64,000 nucleotides of DNA from an uncultured Bacilli bacterium (lineage in GTDB: Bacteria > Bacillota_I > Bacilli_A > RF39 > UBA660), in assembly GCA_934102335.1 (NCBI GenBank), contig CAKOSP010000005.1:1-64000 (forward strand), read 5' to 3'. Positions 1 through 8,388 of this stretch are shown piece after piece. The position numbers and the translations under genes were made by a program. The notes below the pieces were generated by a model. That model was not told where the DNA came from. It did not search any database and saw only the letters and a program-made list of their open reading frames with translations. The first letter of the stretch is position 1. Every line of letters begins with the position of its first letter.

Positions 1-1
1 A

Positions 2-58
2 GCAATGAAAGCAAATGTAAGAGCATATACAATTGAGGAAATTGATAAATTTATATAA
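2..58 (+). CDS. C-terminal tail of a protein cut by the left edge
   Basis: An open frame enters from the left edge and ends at TAA 56-58; the visible residues are AMKANVRAYTIEEIDKFI. It stops just before a Rho-independent terminator, as a real 3' end would. Family cannot be recognised from 18 residues. The GGTACCA repeats downstream make an integrase-type gene possible, but that is a guess. Confidence 0.45.
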   Translation, partial: AMKANVRAYTIEEIDKFI

Positions 59-61
59 ATA

Positions 62-92
62 AGAGCCGAAATTAATCGGCTTTTAATTTTTA
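62..92 (+). terminator. Rho-independent terminator
   Basis: Stem AGCCGA (64-69) pairs with TCGGCT (76-81) around an AATTAA loop and is followed by a T-rich run. It closes the truncated gene at the left edge. Confidence 0.75.
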
Positions 93-110
93 GGTACCAT
101 TTAGGTACCA
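90..110. repeat. tandem TTAGGTACCA direct repeat
   Basis: TTAGGTACCA occurs at 90-99 and 101-110, 11 bp apart. A related TTTGGTACCAA lies at 363-373. GGTACC is palindromic, so each unit could bind a dimer or a recombinase arm domain. Between here and 563 I see no convincing gene, only hairpins and AT-rich sequence. Confidence 0.5.
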
Positions 111-221
111 ACACACTAATAAATACCAAATTAATAAGGTTGTTGCTAAAACAAAAAGACCATAAAAGGCCGAAATTAAAAGGAATTAACATATACAAAG
201 GATAAAAGGGCGAGCCCCCTG

Positions 222-250
222 AAGAGAGCGAAAGCTCTCATTTTTGTTTT
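222..250 (+). terminator. GNRA-loop hairpin terminator
   Basis: GAGAGC (224-229) and GCTCTC (234-239) form a perfect stem closed by a GAAA tetraloop, followed by ATTTTTGTTTT. The preceding CCCCTGAAG is shared with the hairpin near 520, so the two look like paralogous elements. No coding gene upstream needs it, which suggests a short noncoding transcript or decayed mobile DNA. Confidence 0.6.
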
Positions 251-485
251 AAAGCCAGTGTTTATAAGGGCTTGTAATTTTTGAAATAAAATTTTTTGGT
301 CCAATTTTATTTAGCATTTTCCCACATTTTTGCCCATTTTATAAGGAATTAAAAGGAAGTTGTTTGGTACCAAGATAATTTTGTTTAAGACATAAAAATT
401 GTATGTAATTTGTATCTATTATTAAAAAGTTGTAATTACAAATGCCTAGAAATCTTTATGAATAAAGGAAATTGATTGAAATGTT

Positions 486-545
486 GCTCTCTTCTAACTG
501 AAGAGAGCAGGCTCCCCTGAAGGAGCCGAAAGGCTCCATTTTTAT
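486..545 (+). terminator. double hairpin with terminator, possible attenuator
   Basis: The first hairpin is GCTCTCTTC (486-494) with GAAGAGAGC (500-508). The second is GGAGCC (522-527), GAAA loop, GGCTCC (532-537), then ATTTTTATT. GGCTCC also occurs at 510-515, so 522-527 could pair with either side, giving terminator and anti-terminator forms. It lies about 20 nt before the broken NUDIX gene. Confidence 0.5.
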
Positions 546-562
546 TGCAATAAAAAAATTTA

Positions 563-1008
563 ATGAGAGAATATAAACAGTTAGGGGCTTATGGTTTAGT
601 TATAAAGAATAATAAAATATTACTTATTAAGAAATTTAGTGGACCCTATGATGGAAAACTAGATTTACCAGGTGGAACAATAGAGTTTTGTGAAAGACCA
701 GAAGAGGCTTTGAAAAGGGACTCATGGAAGAAGTGGGTATAGAGGTAGTTGATCGTCAATTATTTGATGCCGACTCTGTTGCTTTTGAATGGCAATTTAA
801 AGAAGCTGTTTTAGTGAAGGTACATCATACTGGTATTTTCTTTAAAGTTTCAAATTACAATAATGAAATTAAGAGGGAAGTAAAAGTAGATGAAATAAAT
901 GATGATTCACTTGGTGCAGAGTTTTATGATATTGATAAATTATCTAAAAAAGAATTATCTGCTATCGCTATAATGGAATTAGAAAAACTAGGGTATATAC
1001 TTAATTAA
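563..1008 (+). pseudogene. NUDIX hydrolase interrupted by a single-base frameshift
   Basis: Starting at ATG 563, the frame gives MREYKQLGAYGLVIKNNKIL and continues through a NUDIX box up to ...EEALKR at 718. It then goes out of frame and stops at 737-739. The next frame (from 721) carries LMEEVGIEVV and runs to 1006-1008. Adding one base at about 719-721 restores a complete NUDIX box of the form GX5EX7REUXEEXGU, with the broken codon being the RE glutamate. The joined product would be about 148 residues, normal for a small NUDIX pyrophosphohydrolase acting on nucleotide-type substrates. Either the gene is a recent pseudogene or the assembly lost one base in the AAAAGGGA context. The C-terminal part alone, from ATG 724, would lack the box. 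Confidence 0.85.
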
Positions 1009-1075
1009 TACTGTTTTTTACAGGTAAAATAATTGTAAAGAAAAAAATTTAATTCTTTTTAAATACTTTTAATAG

Positions 1076-1084
1076 TGTTATGAT
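1076..1084 (+). promoter_or_regulatory. extended -10 promoter
   Basis: TGTTATGAT matches the extended -10 form TGnTATAAT with one change. Predicted transcription start is about 1091, only 8 nt before the ATG at 1099. Confidence 0.55.
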
Positions 1085-1098
1085 ATTATTGATGATAT

Positions 1099-1674
1099 AT
1101 GGAAAAGGAATATAATTTACAATGTGCTGATTATGCTATAGAAAAAACTATAGAAAGAGCTGCTGAGGATCCATCATTAAAACAACTGGCATCTGCGACA
1201 CATTTAACTAATGCTATTCGTGAATACATGTTTAACAATAGTGCTAGGGGTTTTAGTAGTAAAGATAATGGTCGCGATTATATTAAGCAAATGACTCCAA
1301 CTGATTTTCAGGAAATAATTATTAAACATGTTTTTAAATCTAAAAATGCTAAAAATAGATTGGGTTATGCTCAATTATTATCCATTAATAAAGATTTTTC
1401 TGAAAGTTTAACAAATGATGAAGTTCAAGAGTTGATTTATAAATCTTTTAGAGAAATGAATGTTGAAGGCATAGTATATTTATTAAATAAATATCCAAAT
1501 TTATACAAGTCTTTGATAAGTCAATTTATTGAAGAAAGATATTTTGATGCAAGTTTAGGTGCTAATAATTTAGATGTTGATATGATTTCACAAGAAGATG
1601 CTTACTATTACAAACAAATAGATAACTATTATAATAGTTTAAGAAATAATTTAGGAAGTTCTGGTCGTCGCTAG
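1099..1674 (+). CDS. uncharacterised helical protein, 191 residues
   Basis: I do not recognise the family. The product is hydrophilic and probably all-helical, has no signal peptide or membrane segment, and ends in a small basic tail (GSSGRR). The ATG at 1099 has an extended -10 element immediately upstream and no strong Shine-Dalgarno sequence, so the mRNA leader would be about 8 nt. It precedes the giant 1312-residue gene on the same strand by 70 bp with no terminator between, so the two could be co-transcribed. Codon use and base composition match the neighbours. It is very likely a real gene because of its length, promoter and spacing, but no function can be proposed. Confidence 0.7.
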   Translation: MEKEYNLQCADYAIEKTIERAAEDPSLKQLASATHLTNAIREYMFNNSARGFSSKDNGRDYIKQMTPTDFQEIIIKHVFKSKNAKNRLGYAQLLSINKDFSESLTNDEVQELIYKSFREMNVEGIVYLLNKYPNLYKSLISQFIEERYFDASLGANNLDVDMISQEDAYYYKQIDNYYNSLRNNLGSSGRR

Positions 1675-1744
1675 AGCTTTTTTAATTGCTTTTTTAATCA
1701 AAATATATTAAACTAATAACTTAATTAATGAGTGGTGATTATGT

Positions 1745-4700
1745 GTGGTTGTTAATTTTCAAAAATCTGATGACTATGTAAAAATTTTAAAACAATGTTC
1801 TAGACATTTTATATCTAAAAAGAAAAAGAAAAAATATTTGGCTAGTTTAGGTATTGGTGAGTTAATAAATAATTATAGATTATATTATTTTTATTTTGAT
1901 AATTCTTCATATCTAGCTGAACTTTTGTATAGTTTGTTTCCCCAAGAGGTAATAGATTATTTTAAAAATACTGTAGTAGAACGTTCTATTCTTTGGGGAA
2001 ATGGTACTTATTTTTTAAGAGATTGTATGTCTTTGAAAATTAGAAAATTAGCTATCAATAATTATTCTTTAGATAATTTAATTGTAATAATGCGTTATTT
2101 ACAAAATACTAATGAAATTGATTTAATATGTAATCTTCGAAAACGTGAGATAGTTTTTTTAATTAAAGAAAACGTTAAAAACAAGTTGTTTTTAGAATGC
2201 TTACATAATTATTTACCTCAATTTATTATTGATGAGTTATTAACTTTTTTAAGCGATGAAGATTTGTTGATGATATTTAAAGATACAAAAATATATAACG
2301 ATAATATTGAATATATTTATGATAAATGTCATGAACGAATTATTAATGCATTTAGTAATCAAATAAGTCAAGATCCTAGTACAATGGTTGATTTTATAAA
2401 TTCTAATTGTCCTAGAGAGATAATTTATGATTGTTTAACTAAAGAGGTTTTAAATATAAATGATTTGGATAAAATTATTGTGTCACCTTACATTGATAAG
2501 AGTACTAAAGAATTAATTTATAAGTTAATTCCAGATAAAATAGATTTAATTGTTTCTAGAAGACTAAATAAAAATCCTTATACTTTATGTGATGTTTTTA
2601 ATAAGACAATGCCAGATGAATTAATACTTAAATTTAGTGCTACTTTTGGTTCTGATGTTATTTTACAAATGTATACCGACTTTAATCTTAATTCCCAAAT
2701 AAAGCTTTTGGTATTTGAGCAAAACGACTATATTAAAGAGACTTTATTTACTTTTATTAAAAATGATTATAAAGTGGGTAAGCGTATACTTATTTCATTT
2801 AGTGACAGTACTGTTGCTGAGAAATTTGCTTTTTTATTACCAGATGACATAGTTAAATTGGTTTTTAAATACTTTCCCGATTTTGTTAAAGATAAATACT
2901 ATAAAACAAATAAGGCACTTGTACAGGAAATATTAAAAAATGCTGTTGACAATGATCCTAATTATCATATGCATTATTTAGTTAAAAACTATTCTGTAAA
3001 TATGTATGCTTTTAGTTTATTAAGTGATAATCAGGTTATAGATTTATTAAGTACACAATCATTTATAGTGAGTATTTTTATTTGTAATAAAGAAGTAGAA
3101 AATCATTGTAAAGAAGTAATTCAAAACAATTTTTATAAAATGAAGGAAAAGAATGTATCAAAATTCTTTAAAATTGTCCAAAGTATTTACGAGTTATCTA
3201 AGGATTTATTTATATTTACAATTTCGTTATTTGATTATACTATAGATGAGTATCTTTATTTTTTATCTGATGATGTTCCAGAAAAACTTCAAAAATCATT
3301 TTTAGAAATTAAGTATAATTCTTTTAGTAAATTAGTTCAAAAATGTTTGTTATGTTCTGATTTTGATAAAAAGTCACTTTTAGTAAAAGGGTTGCCAAAA
3401 GATATTCTAAAACTAGTTGTTGAAAATATGTCTGATCAAGAAGTAATTGAAATTTTATCTGATGATAAATTTGTTAATAGCTTTAATACTGGAGAAGATT
3501 TAGCTTCTTTAATATATGCTTATAAATTTGGTAATGAGTCTAACTATGATATTGTTGAAACACTTATAAAAAATTATAATGGGTCGAAAATTGAATTTGT
3601 AAAAAATTTTGAACTTGTTAATGATTTTTTAAAAAACGTTAATGTTAATCCGTCTAAATTTTGGCAATATTCATTAAATACCAGTTATAATTATGTTAGT
3701 GATATTGTTTTGATATTTAAAACAGATATGGATAATTTTGTTAAAACTTATGATTATTTTAATGAACATGTATTTTTAGATGATAATGACGGTTTTATTA
3801 GTTTTAGTTTGATGTCAATGATTAAAAATTATAGAAGGTATCCTGAATTATGTAGAAGTATTGTTCAGAAAAAACAAAACCTTTCAAAACAACAACTTAA
3901 TGATTTATTATTTTTATTTAATTGTAAAGAATCTTATGAAAATTCATGTAAACCATGTACTATTGAAGAGTGTAAAAATGTTAAAAATATGTTAAGAGAA
4001 AAACTGGAAAATTTAATTAGTAATTCTGAATCATTAGTTGAAATTAAAGATTTTATTTCTTCACTTTTATTTAACTGTGAATTTAGCATTTCTAGTAAAT
4101 GGTTAAGTACCTATGGATTTTTAAAGGATTTAATTCAACTAGAATTCAATAATCGTTTTAATAAAGATATTATTAATGAAATTAAACAAGCGGAATCATT
4201 TACTATTTTGTTAGAACAATTGTATAATATTTCAGATATTAATGAAATAAAAGTGATGGCTCAGCATATTTTAGATAATTTTAATTTACTTGTTAATAAA
4301 TTTTCTGAGATTAATTATAAAGAAATGATGAGACAATTATATGCAAAAGAGGCTCAAACTAATTTGACAAAAATAACTGAGGAAAATAAAGAATTTTATT
4401 TAAATAGAGCAAAGACTGAGTTATACGGTGTAAATGTTTATGATTTTAGACAACAACAATATGTTTTATATACACATGTTAAAAGTTACAATGAAACTAT
4501 AGATGATATTGTAAATGGAGTATCTGATGGTAATAAAAATTTTATTTCTTTATCCGCTATTACTCATCGTAATCAAAAGTACTATTATAATTTTGATAAA
4601 TTAAAATTTGGCTATAATGAAATCCCAATCGGTAATTATGTTTGTAGTTCTAGCGAAAATATGGGATCTAACTATCATATGAAAAGAAATAGTTTTGAAT

Positions 4701-5683
4701 TTGATCTAGACCATATTAATCAAAGAGGAATAATGGATACTAGTGATTCGAAAAGTAATTCAGAAATATTATGTTTTAGAGAAGGATTAAAACCAAACTT
4801 TATAATAGTTCCTGCTGATGAAGAAATTAATTATGAAAAAATAAGTATTGCTAAGAAATATAATTTAAGTATTATTCTTACACAACCTAAAAATATTACA
4901 ATAGATAATCCTAAAAATGTAAAAAATAATTATAATTATTTTGATGGACAAAAAACTAAATTATTGATATGTCAAAATGAACTTTTAAAATATAAAAAAA
5001 CTCGTAAGAAAATTGCAATATTTACTGACTCTCATGCCCTTTTTGAACCTACTTTGGCTATTTTAGAAGATGCTAGAAACTTAAATGTTGATGAAATTTA
5101 TTCATTGGGTGACAATATTGGCACTGGACCTAATCCTAGTGAAGTTTTAAATTTGTTAAAAAGATATGATGTTAAATCTTTAAAAGGAAATCATGAAAAA
5201 TATGTTGTAGATGGGCTTGATGGACTTCGTGAACATCTAGATAAAGTAGGTGGATACCAAGAAGCATATTTGAATAGTAATTGGACTAAGAATAATTTAA
5301 CAGAAGATCAATTGAAAGAGATTGCTAATAGTCCTGAATTTTTAGAATTACAATTTGGTGATAAGAAGATTTTGTTATGCCATAGTTTAAGAGATTATAA
5401 CACTAATGAGATAATTTATAATCCAAAAAATTATGATTATGTTTTTCAGGGACATATTCATTTTAGAAATCAAAGTGATAATACCCTTACTCTTCGTGGG
5501 GCTGGTATAGGATCTTTGGATGAAAAAACTGAAGCTTATTATATTATTTTGCATTTAGAGGAAGATGGTTTGAAAATTGAAGAAAGATACGTTTCATATG
5601 ATCTTAATAATACATTGAATGACATCAATTGTGTAGATAATAATACTAAGACAAAAATTAGATGTTGGATTAAAAAAAGATAA
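1745..5683 (+). CDS. 1312-residue fusion: helical solenoid plus C-terminal calcineurin-like phosphoesterase
   Basis: Residues 1 to about 880 form a long, probably all-helical region with recurring units around LPDD/LSDE/MPDE followed by aliphatic stretches (for example LPDDIVKLVF, MPDELILKF, LPKDILKLVV, MSDQEVIEIL), suggesting a repeat solenoid. Residues about 880-1080 hold a mixed alpha/beta segment I cannot name, with a motif SNSEILCFREGLKPNF before an Ile-rich strand. Residues about 1090-1290 are a metallophosphoesterase of the YfcE/Metallophos_2 type: FTDSHA, SLGDN, KGNHE, LLCHS and QGHIHF supply the expected metal ligands. There is no signal peptide or membrane segment, so it is probably cytoplasmic. 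The start is GTG 1745 because GGTGAT (1734-1739) lies 5 nt upstream; the ATG at 1741 is out of frame and stops at once. The phosphoesterase call is firm; substrate and the role of the solenoid are unknown. Confidence 0.85.
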   Translation: MVVNFQKSDDYVKILKQCSRHFISKKKKKKYLASLGIGELINNYRLYYFYFDNSSYLAELLYSLFPQEVIDYFKNTVVERSILWGNGTYFLRDCMSLKIRKLAINNYSLDNLIVIMRYLQNTNEIDLICNLRKREIVFLIKENVKNKLFLECLHNYLPQFIIDELLTFLSDEDLLMIFKDTKIYNDNIEYIYDKCHERIINAFSNQISQDPSTMVDFINSNCPREIIYDCLTKEVLNINDLDKIIVSPYIDKSTKELIYKLIPDKIDLIVSRRLNKNPYTLCDVFNKTMPDELILKFSATFGSDVILQMYTDFNLNSQIKLLVFEQNDYIKETLFTFIKNDYKVGKRILISFSDSTVAEKFAFLLPDDIVKLVFKYFPDFVKDKYYKTNKALVQEILKNAVDNDPNYHMHYLVKNYSVNMYAFSLLSDNQVIDLLSTQSFIVSIFICNKEVENHCKEVIQNNFYKMKEKNVSKFFKIVQSIYELSKDLFIFTISLFDYTIDEYLYFLSDDVPEKLQKSFLEIKYNSFSKLVQKCLLCSDFDKKSLLVKGLPKDILKLVVENMSDQEVIEILSDDKFVNSFNTGEDLASLIYAYKFGNESNYDIVETLIKNYNGSKIEFVKNFELVNDFLKNVNVNPSKFWQYSLNTSYNYVSDIVLIFKTDMDNFVKTYDYFNEHVFLDDNDGFISFSLMSMIKNYRRYPELCRSIVQKKQNLSKQQLNDLLFLFNCKESYENSCKPCTIEECKNVKNMLREKLENLISNSESLVEIKDFISSLLFNCEFSISSKWLSTYGFLKDLIQLEFNNRFNKDIINEIKQAESFTILLEQLYNISDINEIKVMAQHILDNFNLLVNKFSEINYKEMMRQLYAKEAQTNLTKITEENKEFYLNRAKTELYGVNVYDFRQQQYVLYTHVKSYNETIDDIVNGVSDGNKNFISLSAITHRNQKYYYNFDKLKFGYNEIPIGNYVCSSSENMGSNYHMKRNSFEFDLDHINQRGIMDTSDSKSNSEILCFREGLKPNFIIVPADEEINYEKISIAKKYNLSIILTQPKNITIDNPKNVKNNYNYFDGQKTKLLICQNELLKYKKTRKKIAIFTDSHALFEPTLAILEDARNLNVDEIYSLGDNIGTGPNPSEVLNLLKRYDVKSLKGNHEKYVVDGLDGLREHLDKVGGYQEAYLNSNWTKNNLTEDQLKEIANSPEFLELQFGDKKILLCHSLRDYNTNEIIYNPKNYDYVFQGHIHFRNQSDNTLTLRGAGIGSLDEKTEAYYIILHLEEDGLKIEERYVSYDLNNTLNDINCVDNNTKTKIRCWIKKR

Positions 5684-5704
5684 TTTACTTGAATTGTTTA
5701 TTAA

Positions 5705-5713
5705 TGATATAAT
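5705..5713 (+). promoter_or_regulatory. extended -10 promoter of mscS
   Basis: TGATATAAT is a perfect extended -10 element. The predicted start (about 5720) leaves a 9-nt leader that is essentially the GTGAT ribosome-binding site (5721-5725) before ATG 5729. Confidence 0.65.
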
Positions 5714-5728
5714 AATACTTGTGATTAT

Positions 5729-6517
5729 ATGGATACTGGTAATATAATTTTAAATAGACTGATAGAATCTACTATAATAATTGTTATAAGTTTTATTTTT
5801 TATAAATTAGTAAACTTATTGTTAAAAAAAGCAATAAATAGTGCTAATGAGCATAATTTAAAAGTTTCTAAAGAAAAAACAACACTTTTTTATCTTTTGT
5901 CAAATGGAGTAAAGTATGTGTTTTTGATAGTAATTGCGTTAATAATTTTACAAGTTAATGGTGTAAATGTTTCGACAATGTTAGCAGGAGTTGGAATTGT
6001 TGGAGTAGTTGTAGGCCTTGCTATTCAAGATGCTTTAAAAGATATTATTCGTGGAATTACTTTATTGGGAGAAGATTATTATAAAGTTGGGGATATAGTT
6101 AAAATAGGGGATAATACTGGCGAAGTTGTTTACATGGGCCTAAAAACTACTAGAATTAAAGATATGTATACACTAAATATTGTATCTATTGCTAATCGAA
6201 ACATTGAAAAAGTTGAAATTCTTTCAGGATGTTTAGGGATTGATGTGCCAATGCCATATGAAGTAACTTTGAAACATGCTGAAAAGGTTATTGAGGAAAT
6301 AATTCAAGAAATATTAAAAAATAAATATGTTAAAGAGGCAAATTATAGGAATATATCTAAATTAGATGATTCGTGTATAAAGTATAAGATTATATTAAAA
6401 GTTGATGTCAAAAGAAAATTACAAGTTGATCGTGATGTAAATAGGGTTATTGTAGATATATTAGCTAAAAATAAAATAGATATTCCTTATAATCAACTTG
6501 ATATACATACAAAATAA
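5729..6517 (+). CDS. mscS: small-conductance mechanosensitive channel, MscS family
   Basis: Gated by membrane tension, MscS channels release solutes during hypo-osmotic shock. The 262-residue product shows three membrane segments at about 10-30, 55-75 and 82-108. The third is the Gly/Ala/Val-rich pore helix (AGVGIVGVVVGLAIQDALKD), followed by the beta domain with VGDIVKIG and GEVVYMGLKTTRI. The length is that of minimal MscS proteins. It has its own extended -10 promoter and lies 9 bp upstream of a NUDIX gene on the same strand, probably an operon. Together with MscL at 42325 the cell has two classes of tension valve. Confidence 0.93.
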   Translation: MDTGNIILNRLIESTIIIVISFIFYKLVNLLLKKAINSANEHNLKVSKEKTTLFYLLSNGVKYVFLIVIALIILQVNGVNVSTMLAGVGIVGVVVGLAIQDALKDIIRGITLLGEDYYKVGDIVKIGDNTGEVVYMGLKTTRIKDMYTLNIVSIANRNIEKVEILSGCLGIDVPMPYEVTLKHAEKVIEEIIQEILKNKYVKEANYRNISKLDDSCIKYKIILKVDVKRKLQVDRDVNRVIVDILAKNKIDIPYNQLDIHTK

Positions 6518-6526
6518 AGAGGTATT

Positions 6527-7048
6527 ATGAAAACTATTATATTTAATGATGATAATTTAACGGATAATGATATAAATAATGTTGTAAAAAGAGCAAAAGT
6601 TTTAATTGAAAATAATAAAAAAGAATTTTTAATTGCCAATTCCTATAAAAATTACCATTTAATTGGTGGTCATGTTGAAGATAAAGAAACAGATTTTGAA
6701 TGTATAAAACGTGAAACTTTGGAAGAAACTGGCATTTTATTAACAAATGAAAAGTTTATTCCTATTATGCAAATTATTTATTATAATAAGAATTATCCTG
6801 AAACTGGAATTGATTCTAAATATATTGCTAATTATTATTGGACAATAACTGATAAAAATATTAGAGCTGATTTAACTAACTTAACTGACGAGGAATTGGA
6901 TGGTAAATTTAAATGTGTATTTATAAAAAATACGGAAATACTTGATGTTTTAAAAAAATCAATGGATAACTGTACTAGAAAAAATGTAGTTAGAGACACT
7001 TATTTAGCTGTAGAAGAATACATTAAAACAAAAGAAAAAGACGAGTAA
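6527..7048 (+). CDS. NUDIX hydrolase
   Basis: The 173-residue protein carries a full NUDIX box at about residues 47-69: GGHVEDKE, seven residues, then RETLEETGI, matching GX5EX7REUXEEXGU except Thr at the U position after RE. Members hydrolyse nucleoside diphosphates linked to another moiety; substrate cannot be predicted. The start at 6527 follows AAAGAGGT 3-4 nt upstream and lies 9 bp after mscS, so it is probably co-transcribed. The stop codon lies inside the stem of the shared convergent terminator. It is not closely similar to the broken NUDIX gene at 563. Confidence 0.88.
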   Translation: MKTIIFNDDNLTDNDINNVVKRAKVLIENNKKEFLIANSYKNYHLIGGHVEDKETDFECIKRETLEETGILLTNEKFIPIMQIIYYNKNYPETGIDSKYIANYYWTITDKNIRADLTNLTDEELDGKFKCVFIKNTEILDVLKKSMDNCTRKNVVRDTYLAVEEYIKTKEKDE

Positions 7049-7065
7049 TCGTCTTTTATTTTTTA
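7036..7065. terminator. bidirectional terminator
   Basis: A 9-bp stem AAAAGACGA (7036-7044) / TCGTCTTTT (7049-7057) with a GTAA loop and T-runs on both strands separates the convergent NUDIX and transglycosylase genes. Confidence 0.85.
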
Positions 7066-8129
7066 AAGGAATTACTTTGTAAGTTATCAATAGTTGCACT
7101 TGTTATACTTCCATCATAATTTTTAAAATTAATTTGTTGGCCATCGTCTAAATAACTTAAAACATGTTGGTAGTATAGATTATCTCCATTGTTTGTTTCA
7201 TTTATATGTTCTTTGAAGTTATTTCCATATTGACTAATTATTTTACTTATAGCTCCAGAGCCTTTGTTATAAGCCATTATCGTTGCAACTATTTTTTCAC
7301 TTTCATTTAATGTAGGGTACTTGTTACAAATATTTTTATATTCGTTAGCTAAAATCATACAACCAACTTTAATGGCGTATTCAGGATTTACTAACATAGC
7401 ACCGTTTATTTTAAGAGTTTCTAAAGAATTTGTTTTATAATTGAAAGCATTTATATCATTTTCATACCATACTGGTTCAATACACATAACACCTTTAGCA
7501 TAACATTCTGTACTATTATAGGCATTTTCCTGAGTAATTATTGCTAAAACTAAATTACTATCTAATCCATACATAGGTGCTATTTTATCTACAATATTTT
7601 TATAATTTTGTTTAGCAAATCTATTTTTTTCGGAATCTTTTCGAAATTCATAATCTATTGATATAATATTTTCCTGCTGTAAGGGTTTAACGTTTTCACT
7701 TAGACAATTTTCAATTTTATTTTCTTCTGGTTCATATATTTGTAAAGTTTCAATTTCAGGTTTAATCTCATTTTCTTTTTGAGATGTTTTTGCATGTGAT
7801 GAGATTATGCTAGCTGTTGATAAAATAGTTACTAAACCCATGGCGGCTGTAAATACTTTAAAACTATATTTGTTTTTTCTAGTTACTTTTGGAGCTTTAT
7901 GATATATAAATTTTTCATTTTTTCTTTCTAAATAACTTCTTATTAAATTATTGTCGTTTAGTATATAAGCTTTTTCACTTCGACTGTATCCTATGCTTGT
8001 AACATTAAATTTATTTATTCTTTTTTCTAACTCTTGTAAATTTATTTCAACAATTTGACCTTTGATTACTAAAAATGCTTTATATACTTTATTATTTTTT
8101 AATTTTATTTTTATATATGGATTACTCAT
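7056..8129 (-). CDS. membrane-anchored lytic transglycosylase (SLT/lysozyme-like)
   Basis: A cytoplasmic N-terminal part (residues 1-88) is followed by one membrane segment at about 91-111 and a linker, then an extracellular lysozyme-like domain from about 170 to 330. The domain shows the catalytic-glutamate region ITQENAYN after APMYGLDSNLVLAI, and the later AYNKGSGAI motif of SLT folds. Such enzymes cleave peptidoglycan glycan strands, so the cell has a wall. The start is ATG 8129, overlapping the upstream gene (ATG within AATGAGTAA), which implies translational coupling; an upstream ATG at 8153 lacks a ribosome-binding site. It is the last gene of a three-gene minus-strand operon. The long cytoplasmic N-terminus is unusual for a secreted muralytic enzyme and may be regulatory. 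Confidence 0.8.
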   Translation of the reverse strand: MSNPYIKIKLKNNKVYKAFLVIKGQIVEINLQELEKRINKFNVTSIGYSRSEKAYILNDNNLIRSYLERKNEKFIYHKAPKVTRKNKYSFKVFTAAMGLVTILSTASIISSHAKTSQKENEIKPEIETLQIYEPEENKIENCLSENVKPLQQENIISIDYEFRKDSEKNRFAKQNYKNIVDKIAPMYGLDSNLVLAIITQENAYNSTECYAKGVMCIEPVWYENDINAFNYKTNSLETLKINGAMLVNPEYAIKVGCMILANEYKNICNKYPTLNESEKIVATIMAYNKGSGAISKIISQYGNNFKEHINETNNGDNLYYQHVLSYLDDGQQINFKNYDGSITSATIDNLQSNSFKK

Positions 8130-8370
8130 TATATTTTTCCCATTCTGCATCAATTATATCCCATTCTTTATCATTTTCAATGGGTAATAAAGTTATTTTA
8201 TTTTTATTAATAACGTATTTTGATGCTAGTACTTCATAATTTTTATTTTCGTCTAGTAATCCATCCGTATATATCATATAATTTTCGTTATTATACTTAA
8301 AAGTGTGTAGTATTTGACAAGTTATTTTGTTGCCTTGATTGTCAGTTAGCTCAAAAGTTTTATCTTCCAT
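8122..8370 (-). CDS. DUF1292 family protein
   Basis: An 82-residue acidic protein starting MEDKTFELTDNQGN, with the FKYNNENYMIYTD strand-turn-strand pattern and an acidic tail typical of DUF1292 (YrzB-like) proteins of Bacilli. Function is unknown in the family. GGTGAT lies just upstream of ATG 8370. It sits 18 bp after the radical SAM gene and overlaps the transglycosylase gene by 8 bp, so all three are probably one transcript. Confidence 0.85.
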   Translation of the reverse strand: MEDKTFELTDNQGNKITCQILHTFKYNNENYMIYTDGLLDENKNYEVLASKYVINKNKITLLPIENDKEWDIIDAEWEKYNE

Positions 8371-8388
8371 AGTATCACCCTATTATGA

